This document shows positions 18,041 to 26,486 of a stretch of DNA of 64,000 bases, piece after piece (the stretch's first letter is position 1; each line of letters begins with the position of its first letter). Under the pieces are notes generated by a model, which ran no database searches, was not told the DNA's origin, and saw only the letters and a list, made by a program, of their open reading frames with translations. This stretch comes from Metabacillus schmidteae (lineage in GTDB: Bacteria; Bacillota; Bacilli; Bacillales; Bacillaceae). The stretch is taken from contig NZ_CAESCH010000002.1 in NCBI RefSeq assembly GCF_903166545.1, positions 496,001 through 560,000 on the forward strand, in the 5' to 3' direction. The position numbers and the translations under genes were made by a program.

Positions 18041-18808
18041 ATGTATCCAACTCAAAGTATTCTTACAACTTGGAAGAAGTTTGATAACTTTCCGATGGAA
18101 ACATTAACAAAAGTTTGGTATAACGCTAAAGGACATGAGAAGAAGCAACGTGATGTATCTCTAATGCGGGAACATCGCCACCAATATGGAATTACAGGTA
18201 ATTGCTTTGATCTGGCTCTTTGGCTACTTGATGAATTTAAAAGAGATGGTGTTGAAGCATATCCAATTGGACATGATCTAAACTCTGAACATACACATGT
18301 GGCAGTTATTGCGGTTAATGAGGATGGAAACAGGTATTTTTGTGATTTAGGTGATCAATGGCTATGTCCTATCTTAATTGATAGGAATAGCCCTGACTAT
18401 ACGAATGAAAAAGTAGAAGGTTATTTTCCGGCAGCCAAGGTACAAGTTCAAGAGAAGGATCATCAATTGCACATCCATTACCACAGACCAAATGGCAAAG
18501 TGTCTTCACAAATGTTTCATACAGAGCCAATCGATCTTCATTCCTTTTTAGTAGCTGCGGAGCATTGTCAAAATCTTATTCACCCTAATCCTTTGCTGGA
18601 GTGTAGAATACCAATGAAATCCGAGATAGCTCATTGGGAATTTTACAATTGGGAAAGTTTTTTAAGTACAAATAACGGTTTAATAGAAGAGCCTAAATTA
18701 CTTGGTATCGATGATTGGGTAGAAAAGATTCATGAGAAAACTGGATACAATAAGGAATTTTTGGTTGATGCTTTAAACAAATATGTGGATATTCAAAGTA
18801 AATGTTAA
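18041..18808 (+). CDS. NAT/transglutaminase-like cysteine-fold protein
   Basis: This 255-residue protein shows a likely Cys-His-Asp triad: Cys in ITGNCFDLALWLL, His in SEHTHVAVIAV and Asp in YFCDLGDQW. Spacing and context resemble arylamine N-acetyltransferases and transglutaminase-like enzymes. No signal peptide is seen. It follows the methyltransferase gene closely and ends before a strong terminator. The fold is reasonably supported; the reaction is not known. Confidence 0.65.
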   Translation: MYPTQSILTTWKKFDNFPMETLTKVWYNAKGHEKKQRDVSLMREHRHQYGITGNCFDLALWLLDEFKRDGVEAYPIGHDLNSEHTHVAVIAVNEDGNRYFCDLGDQWLCPILIDRNSPDYTNEKVEGYFPAAKVQVQEKDHQLHIHYHRPNGKVSSQMFHTEPIDLHSFLVAAEHCQNLIHPNPLLECRIPMKSEIAHWEFYNWESFLSTNNGLIEEPKLLGIDDWVEKIHEKTGYNKEFLVDALNKYVDIQSKC

Positions 18809-18820
18809 AGGAAACCTAGC

Positions 18821-18847
18821 AGCCTATAGGATATTCTATAGGCTTTT
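18821..18847 (+). terminator. Rho-independent terminator
   Basis: AGCCTATAG (18821-18829) pairs perfectly with CTATAGGCT (18836-18844), followed by a T run. It closes the methyltransferase unit. Confidence 0.88.
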
Positions 18848-18884
18848 TAGTGACTTTTTTAGTCACGGATTAGTAGATATATTC

Positions 18885-18902
18885 ATGAACAAAATGAACA
18901 AA
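18885..18902 (+). promoter_or_regulatory. direct-repeat operator candidate upstream of citM
   Basis: Two tandem ATGAACAAA units lie about 180 bp before the citM start. The same double unit recurs at 23904-23920, ahead of the other end of the citrate gene group. It is a candidate binding site for the CitT-like response regulator. Confidence 0.5.
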
Positions 18903-19064
18903 AAAGATATAAGAGACAAAAAGAATAATACATTCATATAGTTTTTTAAGTCTAAATAATACGTAATATTTACCCTCAATAGCCCTTTGTATATAGTAAA
19001 TATAACATTTTAATTATTCAAACTATTACGTTATGTAAGCGTGTTCAATAAAAGGGGGGCTATT

Positions 19065-20375
19065 ATGTTAGCGATATTAGGTTTTCTCATGGTATTTGTG
19101 TTTATGTATCTGATTATGACAGGAAGGCTTTCGGCATTAATTGCATTAATCATTATTCCTGTGTTGTTTGCGGTTATTGGAGGGTTTGGTGCAGATTTAG
19201 GTCCAATGTTAATCGATGGAATTAATCAATTAGCTCCAACAGGCGTTATGCTAATGTTTGCCATTTTGTATTTTGGTATAATGATAGATGCAGGGTTATT
19301 TGATCCTGTTGTCGGCACCATATTAAAAGCAGTAAAAGGTGACCCGATGAAAATTGTGGTTGGAACTGCTGTACTTGCGTTGGTTGTGTCTCTTGATGGA
19401 GATGGAACAACGACGTATATGATCACCATTTCTGCTATGCTTCCTCTATACCAAAGATTGAAAATGAATCCTTTAATTCTTCCTTGTGTTGCAATCATGG
19501 GAGTTGGTGTAACGAATCTTACACCGTGGGGTGGTCCAACTGCCAGAGCTGTAAGCGCATTAAGTTTAGATATGTCTGACGTGTTTATCCCTTTAATTCC
19601 AGCTATGATTGGTGGCGCTGCGTGGGTTATTTTTGTTGCCTATTTATTTGGCGTGAAAGAAAGAAAAAGAGTTGGCGTTTTAGAACTGGATAAGTTACCG
19701 AGTCACCATAACCCGTCATTTAATCAACTTGCAGCAACCATGGAAGTACCGAAGGAAAAACGTCCAAAGCTTTTATGGGTGAACTTTGCACTGACGGTTC
19801 TCCTTCTTATTGGTCTTATTTTGGGTGTTATGCCGTTACCTGCATTATTTATGATTGCATTTGCGATTGCAATTGTGATCAATTATCCTAATTTGGATCA
19901 ACAAAAAGAACGAATTAAAGCACATGCAGGAAATGTATTAGCGGTTGTTTCCCTTGTTTTTGCAGCTGGTGCATTTACAGGTATTCTTTCAGGCACGAAA
20001 ATGGTGGATGCGATGGCCAATAGTCTTGTTGCATTAATACCGGATGCTTTAGGTTCATATCTGCCAATTATTACAGCTTTAACAAGTATGCCATTTACCT
20101 TTTTTATGTCTAACGATGCTTATTATTTTGGAATGCTTCCTATTATTGCAGAAGCAGCTACAGCCTATGGCATTGATCCGGTTGAGATTGCCAGAGCTTC
20201 CTTGGTAGGGCAGCCGGTCCACTTATTAAGTCCGTTGGTAGCTTCAACATATTTACTTGTAGGGATGTCAAAAGTTGAATTTGGAGATTTCCAAAAATTC
20301 ACATTAAAATGGACAGTTGGTACGTCCCTTGTTATGTTAATTGTATCGATAGTAATTGGTGTCATTTCCATATAA
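19065..20375 (+). CDS. citM: CitMHS-family metal-citrate transporter
   Basis: This 436-residue membrane protein has about twelve hydrophobic segments. It closely matches the Bacillus CitM pattern from memory, including MFAILYFGIMIDAGLFDPVVG, ALVVSLDGDGTTTYMITISAML and TPWGGPTARA. CitM imports citrate complexed with a divalent metal, driven by protons. ATG 19065 is chosen, just after a long G-rich ribosome binding site; the GTG at 19041 lies before that site. A citrate-type two-component system follows on the same strand, which matches the known CitST control of citM. Confidence 0.88.
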   Translation: MLAILGFLMVFVFMYLIMTGRLSALIALIIIPVLFAVIGGFGADLGPMLIDGINQLAPTGVMLMFAILYFGIMIDAGLFDPVVGTILKAVKGDPMKIVVGTAVLALVVSLDGDGTTTYMITISAMLPLYQRLKMNPLILPCVAIMGVGVTNLTPWGGPTARAVSALSLDMSDVFIPLIPAMIGGAAWVIFVAYLFGVKERKRVGVLELDKLPSHHNPSFNQLAATMEVPKEKRPKLLWVNFALTVLLLIGLILGVMPLPALFMIAFAIAIVINYPNLDQQKERIKAHAGNVLAVVSLVFAAGAFTGILSGTKMVDAMANSLVALIPDALGSYLPIITALTSMPFTFFMSNDAYYFGMLPIIAEAATAYGIDPVEIARASLVGQPVHLLSPLVASTYLLVGMSKVEFGDFQKFTLKWTVGTSLVMLIVSIVIGVISI

Positions 20376-20393
20376 TATATAAGTAATAACTTT

Positions 20394-20435
20394 AAGGGTT
20401 TGACTCGGGTTACGGGTCTGACCCTTTGCTCTTTT
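20394..20435 (+). terminator. Rho-independent terminator after citM
   Basis: A long stem with AAGGGT (20394-20399) and ACCCTT (20421-20426) at its base and GACTCG/CGGGTC inside is followed by CTTTT. Confidence 0.75.
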
Positions 20436-20460
20436 AGGATTGAAAAGTGTGGATAGCGCT

Positions 20461-20590
20461 TTGACATCCAGCTCTAGCGCCTAGCCCCTCGAGGTCATAA
20501 GCCAATTTAGAATTGAAGGCAAAGAACGCCTTCTATTCTAAATCGTCTTATTTGCCCTAGGCTGATCAAGGCGCTTGCGCTTTTGTTTTT
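20461..20590 (+). repeat. dispersed Bacillaceae-type intergenic repeat with palindromic core
   Basis: The block begins CAGCTCTAGCGCC and ends CAAGGCGCTTGCGC, with complementary GCGCC/GGCGC ends. It contains an inner inverted repeat, ATTTAGAAT...ATTCTAAAT, around AAGGC/GCCTT. I recall similar 'AGCGCCTAG...AGGCGCTTGCGCTTTT' blocks scattered in many Bacillus genomes. It lies between citM and citS and encodes nothing evident. Confidence 0.6.
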
Positions 20591-20617
20591 TAGACAACAT
20601 AGAAAAAGGTTGCGAAG

Positions 20618-22240
20618 ATGAGAACGTATAAAAAACTTCCGTTACAATTTAAAATACTGTCATTGATTACTGGGTTGATCGTCACGATCATCTTTTTATT
20701 AGTCGGAATCACCTCTTATGTATTGTACATTGATTCTAGAAACCAGGTTGAACAGCTAGTTCTGCAAACAGCTAAAACGATTGCCCTTATGCCTGAGCTT
20801 CATGAAGCGATTGAAGAAAATGAATTAGAAGGAACTTTCCGCCCAATTGCTGAACAAGTAAAAGATCAAATTCATGCATCAAATATTGTGATAGAGGATC
20901 GGGAGAGTATTATCTATTCACATACTGACCAAAGTCAGATCGGGACAGAATATGATCATGATGCAGATGACCAGGTGCTTACCTTCGGAGGTTCTTATAA
21001 CTTTGAGGTTGTTCGGGAAAATGGTGACGTGCTTGTTGGGAAAGTACCGATTATTGCAAGTTTTGACCATTATAATTCAGTTATAGGAACAGTTGCGGTT
21101 GAATTTTTAGAAAAAGATATTTATGAAAATTTATACAAGAAACTACAAACCATCCTGTTTGCCTCTCTTGTTGTGTTATGTTTAGGGATCATTGGCGGAG
21201 TGTATTTAACAAAAAATATTAGAAAAGACACATTAGGTTTAGAGCCACATGAAATTGCTACCCTGTATAGAGAGAGAAATGCAATCTTGCTTTCAATAAA
21301 AGAAGGAATTGTTGCCATAAACAAGCAAGGGTTTATCACAATGATTAATCGGTCAGCTAGACACATGTTGAATCTAGGTGACTCAAATTATAATAAACAT
21401 ATTAGTGAAGTCTTACCTTCGCTACAAATTGACAAAGGCCTTGAAACAGGTGAAATCGTTCACCATGCTGAGGTTGCAATCAATGATAAAGTGTTTATTT
21501 TTAATTTTATTCCTATTTTAGAAAATGGACAGTTCATTGGTGTTGTAGCAAGTTTCACAGATAAAACAGAGCTGAAAAAATTAGTAGAGACTCTTTCAGA
21601 AGTTAGGGAATATTCCGATGGACTGCGAGCCCAAACACATGAATATTCAAATAAATTATATTTATTATCAGGGTTGCTGCAATTGGAAAGATATCAAGAT
21701 GCACTTGATTTTATTCAAAAAGAATCTTTTGTCCATCAATATCAGACCAAAATTTTATTTAATCAAATTCAAGACCCTAATGTACAAGCTATTTTGCTAG
21801 GAAAGCTGGGAAAAGCATCAGAGAAGAAAATAGAGCTGATTATTGATGTTGATAGTTATGTGGACCCTCTTCCAGATCATATTGAAATAACAGATAGTAT
21901 AACCATTATAGGAAATCTAATCGATAATGCATTTGAAGCTGTTATGTCTCAAACAGAGAAAATGGTCACATTCTCCATTATGGGTATTGGCAATGAAATT
22001 ATTATTGAGGTAGCTGATAATGGACCAGGTATATCTTCTGAACAGTTTGAGAGTTTGTTCACGATAGGTTCCTCCACAAAAGGGAGCCATAGAGGGTATG
22101 GGCTTTTTAACGTGATGAAAATTGTGAAAGCTTTAAATGGAACCATTGAAGTAACAAATCGTAAACATGGTGGAGCGATCTTTACTGTGTTTCTTCCAAA
22201 AAAGATACAAAAAAGAGAAGGAGACAATCTACATGATTAA
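20618..22240 (+). CDS. citS: CitA/DcuS-family sensor histidine kinase
   Basis: This 540-residue kinase has an N-terminal membrane helix near residues 12-35, an extracytoplasmic sensor domain, a second helix near 170-195, a cytoplasmic PAS region near 215-320, and a kinase core. The phospho-acceptor histidine is in RAQTHEYSNKLYLLSGLLQ. The ATPase part has GNLIDNAFEAV, ADNGPGIS and GSSTKGSHRGYGL. This group senses di- and tricarboxylates outside the cell. Position after citM and before a matching response regulator supports a CitS role. The symbol follows Bacillus subtilis usage. Confidence 0.85.
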   Translation: MRTYKKLPLQFKILSLITGLIVTIIFLLVGITSYVLYIDSRNQVEQLVLQTAKTIALMPELHEAIEENELEGTFRPIAEQVKDQIHASNIVIEDRESIIYSHTDQSQIGTEYDHDADDQVLTFGGSYNFEVVRENGDVLVGKVPIIASFDHYNSVIGTVAVEFLEKDIYENLYKKLQTILFASLVVLCLGIIGGVYLTKNIRKDTLGLEPHEIATLYRERNAILLSIKEGIVAINKQGFITMINRSARHMLNLGDSNYNKHISEVLPSLQIDKGLETGEIVHHAEVAINDKVFIFNFIPILENGQFIGVVASFTDKTELKKLVETLSEVREYSDGLRAQTHEYSNKLYLLSGLLQLERYQDALDFIQKESFVHQYQTKILFNQIQDPNVQAILLGKLGKASEKKIELIIDVDSYVDPLPDHIEITDSITIIGNLIDNAFEAVMSQTEKMVTFSIMGIGNEIIIEVADNGPGISSEQFESLFTIGSSTKGSHRGYGLFNVMKIVKALNGTIEVTNRKHGGAIFTVFLPKKIQKREGDNLHD

Positions 22241-22913
22241 GGTGTTAATTGTAGAGGATGATTTTCGTATCGCTCAAGTACAAGAAGGGTTTCTACAAAA
22301 AATACCAGACGTTAGAGTAGTTGGCAAAGCGTTGAATGCAGAGGATACGATCCGTAAATTAAAAGAACAAAAAGTTGATCTTGTCTTATTGGATATCTAC
22401 TTGCCAGACCGTCTTGGTACTGATTTATTACCGCATATTCGAGAGAATTACCCGGAGATTGATATTATCATGATTACGGCAGCAACAGAAAAATCAATGC
22501 TTGAGACATCAATTCGTCAAGGAGTATTTCATTATTTATTAAAGCCGGTAACAATGGAAAAGTTTATCGAAACAATTGAAAGCTATAAAATGAAAAAAAA
22601 GCTGCTTCACAACAGTGAAGAAGTTGATCAATCTATTGTAGATCAGTACTTTGGTACATCAGCAAATCAGGTATTAATAAATCAAAAAGATCTACCGTCA
22701 GGGGTCGACCGGTTAACACTTCAAAAAGTAAAAGAGGTGTTAAGTACTCTCGACTCAGGAATCTCCATTGAGGAAATGGGAGAAAAAATGGGTGCTTCAC
22801 GAACAACTGCAAGAAGATATTTGGAATATCTTGTCTCCGTTAATGTTTGTATAGCAAAGCATGAATATGGCATTGTCGGCAGACCTGAAAGAAAATACTA
22901 TTTAAAAAAATAA
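22233..22913 (+). CDS. citT: CitT/DcuR-type response regulator
   Basis: This 226-residue regulator has a receiver domain with the acidic pair VEDD at the start, the phosphorylated aspartate in LVLLDIYLPD near residue 53, and the conserved lysine in YLLKPVT. The C-terminal half carries a helix-turn-helix in SIEEMGEKMGASRTTARRYLEYL, typical of CitB/DcuR proteins. It overlaps the kinase gene by eight bases. It probably activates citM and the nearby tctC-like unit. Confidence 0.87.
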   Translation: MIKVLIVEDDFRIAQVQEGFLQKIPDVRVVGKALNAEDTIRKLKEQKVDLVLLDIYLPDRLGTDLLPHIRENYPEIDIIMITAATEKSMLETSIRQGVFHYLLKPVTMEKFIETIESYKMKKKLLHNSEEVDQSIVDQYFGTSANQVLINQKDLPSGVDRLTLQKVKEVLSTLDSGISIEEMGEKMGASRTTARRYLEYLVSVNVCIAKHEYGIVGRPERKYYLKK

Positions 22914-22929
22914 TGGTTGAGGTAATAAC

Positions 22930-23889
22930 ATGAAGTCAAAACCGTTGCTTGTATTGACACTATTTTTCCTGCTTTTGATCGGTTGTTCAAATGAGGAAGA
23001 TATGAAAAAATACGTTGATGATGAAGTGACAATCATTGCACCTAGTTCTCCGGGCGGAGGCTGGGATTCAACCGCTAGGGCCATCCAAGAGATTCTCGTG
23101 CAGGAAAACTTATTACAGGATATACAAGTGATCAATAAGATTGGTGCAGGGGGAGAATTAGGGTGGAAATATACCTATCAACAACAAGAAAATGTACTGG
23201 CGATAAATTCAAGCTTAATCATTACAAATCATTTACTAGGTCAAAGCAAATTAACATTTAAGGATTTTACCCCGATTGCCACTCTTGCGAAAGAATGGGA
23301 AGTGGTTATGGTAGCAAAACATTCTAAAATTAATCACGCAAAAACATTATTATCTGAAATAAAACAAGCACCTAAAACATATAAAATAGGAATTTCTCCG
23401 AGATTGGGGAATGATGATCAGCTTTCATTTGTTTTAGCAAGTAAACAGTATGGAATTGACCCTAATAACCTGCAATTCAAAATCTATGAGAATAGTGATG
23501 AAGTAGTCAAAGCACTGGTTTCAGACGAAATACAAGTAACCACTATGTCCATTTCAGAAGCAAAAAAATATGATGATCTTGATCAAGTGAAGCTGCTTGT
23601 CATTTCTTCAGATAAAAGATTGAAGGAATTACCTGAACTTCCAACATGGAGAGAGGAAGGAATTGATCTTGTGTTTCAACACTGGAGGGGAGTGATGGGG
23701 CCTCCTAATATGTCAAAAGAAGAGATTGAATTTTGGGATCATGTTTTCAGTCAAATGGTCAAAACGAAGGCCTGGGAAAAAACATTAGACCATTATATGT
23801 GGGAAGATTTTTATAAAAATAGTGACGAAACATATAAGTATCTTGAGGAACAAAGTATGATGTATGAGGAGCTTATGGGAGTTCATTAG
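22930..23889 (+). CDS. TctC/BUG-family tricarboxylate-binding lipoprotein (YflP-like)
   Basis: This 319-residue protein has a signal peptide with lipobox LLIGCS and the BUG/TctC signature VTIIAPSSPGGGWDSTARAI near residues 34-55. BUG proteins bind carboxylated ligands; some are transporter receptors and others feed two-component sensing. Placement directly after the sensor pair, as for yflP beside citST in Bacillus subtilis, makes a role in citrate sensing or delivery likely. No TctA/TctB membrane genes are adjacent, although an AbrB-family membrane protein follows downstream. Confidence 0.85.
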   Translation: MKSKPLLVLTLFFLLLIGCSNEEDMKKYVDDEVTIIAPSSPGGGWDSTARAIQEILVQENLLQDIQVINKIGAGGELGWKYTYQQQENVLAINSSLIITNHLLGQSKLTFKDFTPIATLAKEWEVVMVAKHSKINHAKTLLSEIKQAPKTYKIGISPRLGNDDQLSFVLASKQYGIDPNNLQFKIYENSDEVVKALVSDEIQVTTMSISEAKKYDDLDQVKLLVISSDKRLKELPELPTWREEGIDLVFQHWRGVMGPPNMSKEEIEFWDHVFSQMVKTKAWEKTLDHYMWEDFYKNSDETYKYLEEQSMMYEELMGVH

Positions 23890-23903
23890 CTAACGGTCTT
23901 ACT

Positions 23904-23920
23904 ATGAACAAAATGAACAA
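23904..23920 (+). promoter_or_regulatory. second copy of the ATGAACAAA direct repeat
   Basis: ATGAACAAAATGAACAA recurs here, 127 bp before a 51-residue gene and downstream of the tctC-like gene. It is identical over 17 bases to the site ahead of citM, consistent with shared control by the citrate response regulator. Confidence 0.5.
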
Positions 23921-24030
23921 TATGAAATAATTAATTGTATTATTTACATTGATAAGAGCAGGAATTATGATAGTCATGAAAGTTTACAGCACTGTAGACT
24001 TTTAATGATACTTTTAAGGGAGAATTGTAA

Positions 24031-24186
24031 ATGTGGGTTATAACGGTTTATACTGACGATCGAATTAAAATGTTTGAATTTGAAGATGAGAAGGAAGCAA
24101 AAGAATCAATCAAAAAGATAAAAGGTCGTAAAGTTCTCTCACACGTTATTTATTTCAATGATCAGTTTATAGAAGCAGCTAGTTAA
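24031..24186 (+). CDS. small hypothetical protein (51 aa)
   Basis: The frame begins ATG-TGG-GTT and encodes a 51-residue charged protein. It opens MWVITVYTDDRIKMFEFED, with a central lysine/glutamate-rich helix and the end YFNDQFIEAAS. An AAGGGAG site precedes the ATG with good spacing. The predicted beta-alpha-beta pattern is plausible for a folded domain. It sits between the second citrate-type operator and a structured terminator. I do not recognise the family. Confidence 0.55.
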   Translation: MWVITVYTDDRIKMFEFEDEKEAKESIKKIKGRKVLSHVIYFNDQFIEAAS

Positions 24187-24205
24187 ATATATTAAGTCAT
24201 AGACT

Positions 24206-24282
24206 GACTCTTTTAGGAGATTATACATTTTCCTCACCTTTCAAGGGGGGAGAAGGCTTGACTCTAAGAGTCGTTTTTTTTT
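24206..24282 (+). terminator. structured leader/terminator before the AbrB-family gene
   Basis: GACTC-TAA-GAGTC (24260-24272) is followed by nine T residues and forms a terminator. An upstream GACTCTTTTAG (24206-24216) can pair with the same 3' arm, and a C-rich/G-rich pair lies between. The region may be a simple terminator or an attenuator with alternative folds. Confidence 0.6.
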
Positions 24283-24322
24283 GTCATATAGAGAATTGGT
24301 TTCGTATCGGGGGTAGATGTAG

Positions 24323-25393
24323 GTGGTCAAGTTTTTAGAAACAGCACTTATCGGGTTTGTAGGGGGACTATTATTTGAGTTCTTTCAGCTTCCTTTGGCA
24401 TGGATGCTAGGTCCACTAACAGCTGTATCGGTATGGAAACTCTTAACGAAAAGAGAGTTGAATTGGCCGGTTGGTTTTAAAAATGGAGGACAATTTATTT
24501 TGGGCTATAGTATGGGCTTATCTTTTACGGCAGAAAGTGCAAGACAAATTGTCCATCAGTTTCCATCAATGATAATAAGTACAACACTCATGGTCGGTTT
24601 TGGATTAGTGATGGCGATCTTCATCTCAAAATTCACAACCACATCTTTTCCAAGTGCTGTAATGGGGACTACACCAGGTGGACTATCGCAAATGGTGGTG
24701 TTAAGTGAAGAAATAAAAGGGGCAAATCCTACTATTGTGACGTTTATGCAAACAATAAGAATGCTGACAGTCATATTTGTAGTACCAACCGTAGCTATTC
24801 ATACATTTTCTAGTACAGAAGAGTTTTCTCCGTTAATAGAGAGCTCAGGAGCAGAGCAGGCAACTATAGGTTTGGAAACACTGTTTTTTATTGCACTCAT
24901 ATTTATAGTGACAAAAATAGCTGTACGCTATAAATGCCCAACTCCCTGGATTATTGGACCTCTCCTTTCAGTAGCAATCTTAACAGTAACAGGAATGGAA
25001 CCACCCGTATTGCCTTCTTCTGTAAGTATTATAGCTCAAGCTTGTTTAGGTGTTTACCTGGGGTTAAGTATGAAAGTGAATATGCTGGGAGATTGGAAAA
25101 GATTATTACCTATTACACTAATAACAGGTTTTTCAATTGTAGGGTTCGCCTTTTTCCTTGCTTATGTGTTACACATCTTCTATCCAATGACGATGGCAAC
25201 TGCCTTTTTATGTATAGCTCCAGGCGGTTTGCCTGAAATGGGTGTCACAGCCCATACTATCAATGCAGATGTTTCATTAGTAGCAGCATATCAGTTATTT
25301 CGAGTATTTTTTATCTTGTTTATTGTTCCGATTTTTTTAAGAGGATATTTCGGGAAGAATGATCAGCAACATGAAGCGGCGGATGTTAGCTGA
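24323..25393 (+). CDS. AbrB-family membrane protein (PF05145 type, putative transporter)
   Basis: This 356-residue protein has about nine to ten membrane helices arranged as two similar halves. Each half carries a glycine-rich PLAWMLGPLTA or TPWIIGPLLS motif, followed later by MGTTPGGLSQM or IAPGGLPEMG. These motifs mark the AbrB/'ammonia monooxygenase' family, which despite its database name is a set of uncharacterised transporters. The start is GTG 24323, ten bases after a G-run. Its place beside a tricarboxylate-binding lipoprotein and citrate sensor suggests a role in organic acid export or import, which is inference. Confidence 0.75.
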   Translation: MVKFLETALIGFVGGLLFEFFQLPLAWMLGPLTAVSVWKLLTKRELNWPVGFKNGGQFILGYSMGLSFTAESARQIVHQFPSMIISTTLMVGFGLVMAIFISKFTTTSFPSAVMGTTPGGLSQMVVLSEEIKGANPTIVTFMQTIRMLTVIFVVPTVAIHTFSSTEEFSPLIESSGAEQATIGLETLFFIALIFIVTKIAVRYKCPTPWIIGPLLSVAILTVTGMEPPVLPSSVSIIAQACLGVYLGLSMKVNMLGDWKRLLPITLITGFSIVGFAFFLAYVLHIFYPMTMATAFLCIAPGGLPEMGVTAHTINADVSLVAAYQLFRVFFILFIVPIFLRGYFGKNDQQHEAADVS

Positions 25394-25430
25394 TATTAAA
25401 AAATGCTTACCATATCAACAGTTATAAGTA

Positions 25431-25679
25431 TTATGACACACTACTTGGAACAAATTTGGATTGCATTTTTTGTTGCCCTTCTATAAAAGTAGCTGAGTGT
25501 TTTTCAACCTCTTCACTTAATAATAAGGGTACTTGTTGATATTGTTGACTTTCTTCTCTAACGGATGTGGCCCACATAAAGAATTCTGCTTTTCTGTTAT
25601 TATGGGCACGCGGATCAAAAAAAGTCACAGGACATCCATAAGGTACAATAACCGGTAATAACAAAGTAACAAACATCAT
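25431..25679 (-). CDS. hypothetical protein (82 aa)
   Basis: On the minus strand a frame starts with two ATG codons directly after a strong GAGGAGAGG site. The N-terminal 15 residues are hydrophobic, followed by a polar, glutamine- and glutamate-rich remainder. No family is recognised. The ribosome binding site is the main support. Confidence 0.5.
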   Translation of the reverse strand: MMFVTLLLPVIVPYGCPVTFFDPRAHNNRKAEFFMWATSVREESQQYQQVPLLLSEEVEKHSATFIEGQQKMQSKFVPSSVS

Positions 25680-25800
25680 ATCCTCTCCTCATTTGTTTTA
25701 AATAGTATATGTTGCTTGCCTTAATATTGCTTTTATTCTTTATAAAAGGTTCGGAATGGGTTGCAACTGTGTATCATGTGAGGAGTTACAGTTAAAATGG

Positions 25801-25830
25801 AGAATCGGTTTTGAAGCTGATTCTTTTTTT
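25801..25830 (+). terminator. orphan Rho-independent terminator
   Basis: AGAATCGG pairs with CTGATTCT (25817-25824) and a T run follows. No annotated plus-strand gene ends nearby, as the closest stops about 400 bp upstream. It may end an unannotated short transcript starting near 25750. Confidence 0.6.
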
Positions 25831-25875
25831 AAGATTTTCGTACACAACTCTAATGGAACGATGGGCCTCAGTCCA

Positions 25876-25971
25876 TTTTATCTGCGATTACTAGCCGTTT
25901 ATCTTCGATTCTGAAGTTTTATCTCCGATTTTTAATATTTTATCTCCGATTCTAGAGTTTTATCTCCGATT
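25876..25971 (+). repeat. five-fold TTTTATCTCCGATT tandem repeat
   Basis: Units at 25876, 25897, 25917, 25938 and 25958 share TTTTATCTCCGATT. The last three are identical and the first two differ by one or two bases. The spacing alternates 21 and 20 bp, about two DNA helical turns. No frame or transcript explains them. Confidence 0.75.
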
Positions 25972-26043
25972 AGACAAAGTTCGTCATGATTCTACACAAA
26001 TAAAATGCTGATGGTATAAATGAATCTATAGCAAACCATGAGC

Positions 26044-26062
26044 GGGACAATGGACCTGTCCC
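26044..26062. repeat. GGGACA...TGTCCC short palindrome, degenerate copy
   Basis: GGGACA and TGTCCC flank a short spacer and are followed by TTGGACC. This matches the family also found at 46351-46400 and 50864-50890. Confidence 0.5.
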
Positions 26063-26073
26063 CTTGGACCATT

Positions 26074-26104
26074 AAAAATGACGAGCATAAAAATTATGCT
26101 CGTC
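26074..26104 (-). terminator. terminator of the minus-strand small gene
   Basis: A 9-bp stem GACGAGCAT/ATGCTCGTC (26080-26088 with 26096-26104) is followed on the minus strand by ATTTTTAAT. Confidence 0.75.
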
Positions 26105-26114
26105 TTACACTACA

Positions 26115-26288
26115 CTAACGGCGATGTTGTACAAGGTCAATGGCACCTAATACTACATGGGCTAAACCGAATCCAAAAACGGTATTGGCTATCATCTTAT
26201 TGGAGCCTCGTTTTTGTTTTAAAGCATAACCAGTTGCTGTTACAGCTGAACCTAATGCAGTCGGAATTAAGCCTTCACGAATATTCAT
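26115..26288 (-). CDS. small membrane-associated protein, often mislabelled 'asparagine synthase'
   Basis: This 57-residue protein begins MNIREGLIPTALGSAVTA and contains a glycine-rich FGFGLAHVVLGAIDLV hydrophobic stretch. I recall this as a conserved small Bacillus protein family with no real link to asparagine synthase. The start is the ATG eight bases after GGAGGG; the ATG two codons upstream lies too close to that site. It is followed by a terminator. Function unknown. Confidence 0.65.
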   Translation of the reverse strand: MNIREGLIPTALGSAVTATGYALKQKRGSNKMIANTVFGFGLAHVVLGAIDLVQHRR

Positions 26289-26486
26289 TGTCATTTCCCT
26301 CCACATCGAAAGTAAGTGGGTGAGTGAACACCATTTTTATTATGTATGATTTACATCATTAATATCCTGAAAAAACATTGTTTAAAAATTGTTTCAATAG
26401 TTTTAACAATTGTAGAAATGCCACCATGAATAGGACAGTGCTCAAAAAACATACTCATAGGTATAAATAAAAAGGTGGCGAAAAGA

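Noticed and set aside
25876..25971. Possible CRISPR array
   Set aside because: The repeat unit is 14 bp and the spacers are only 6-7 bp and AT-rich. No cas genes are present and the period of 20-21 bp is far too short.
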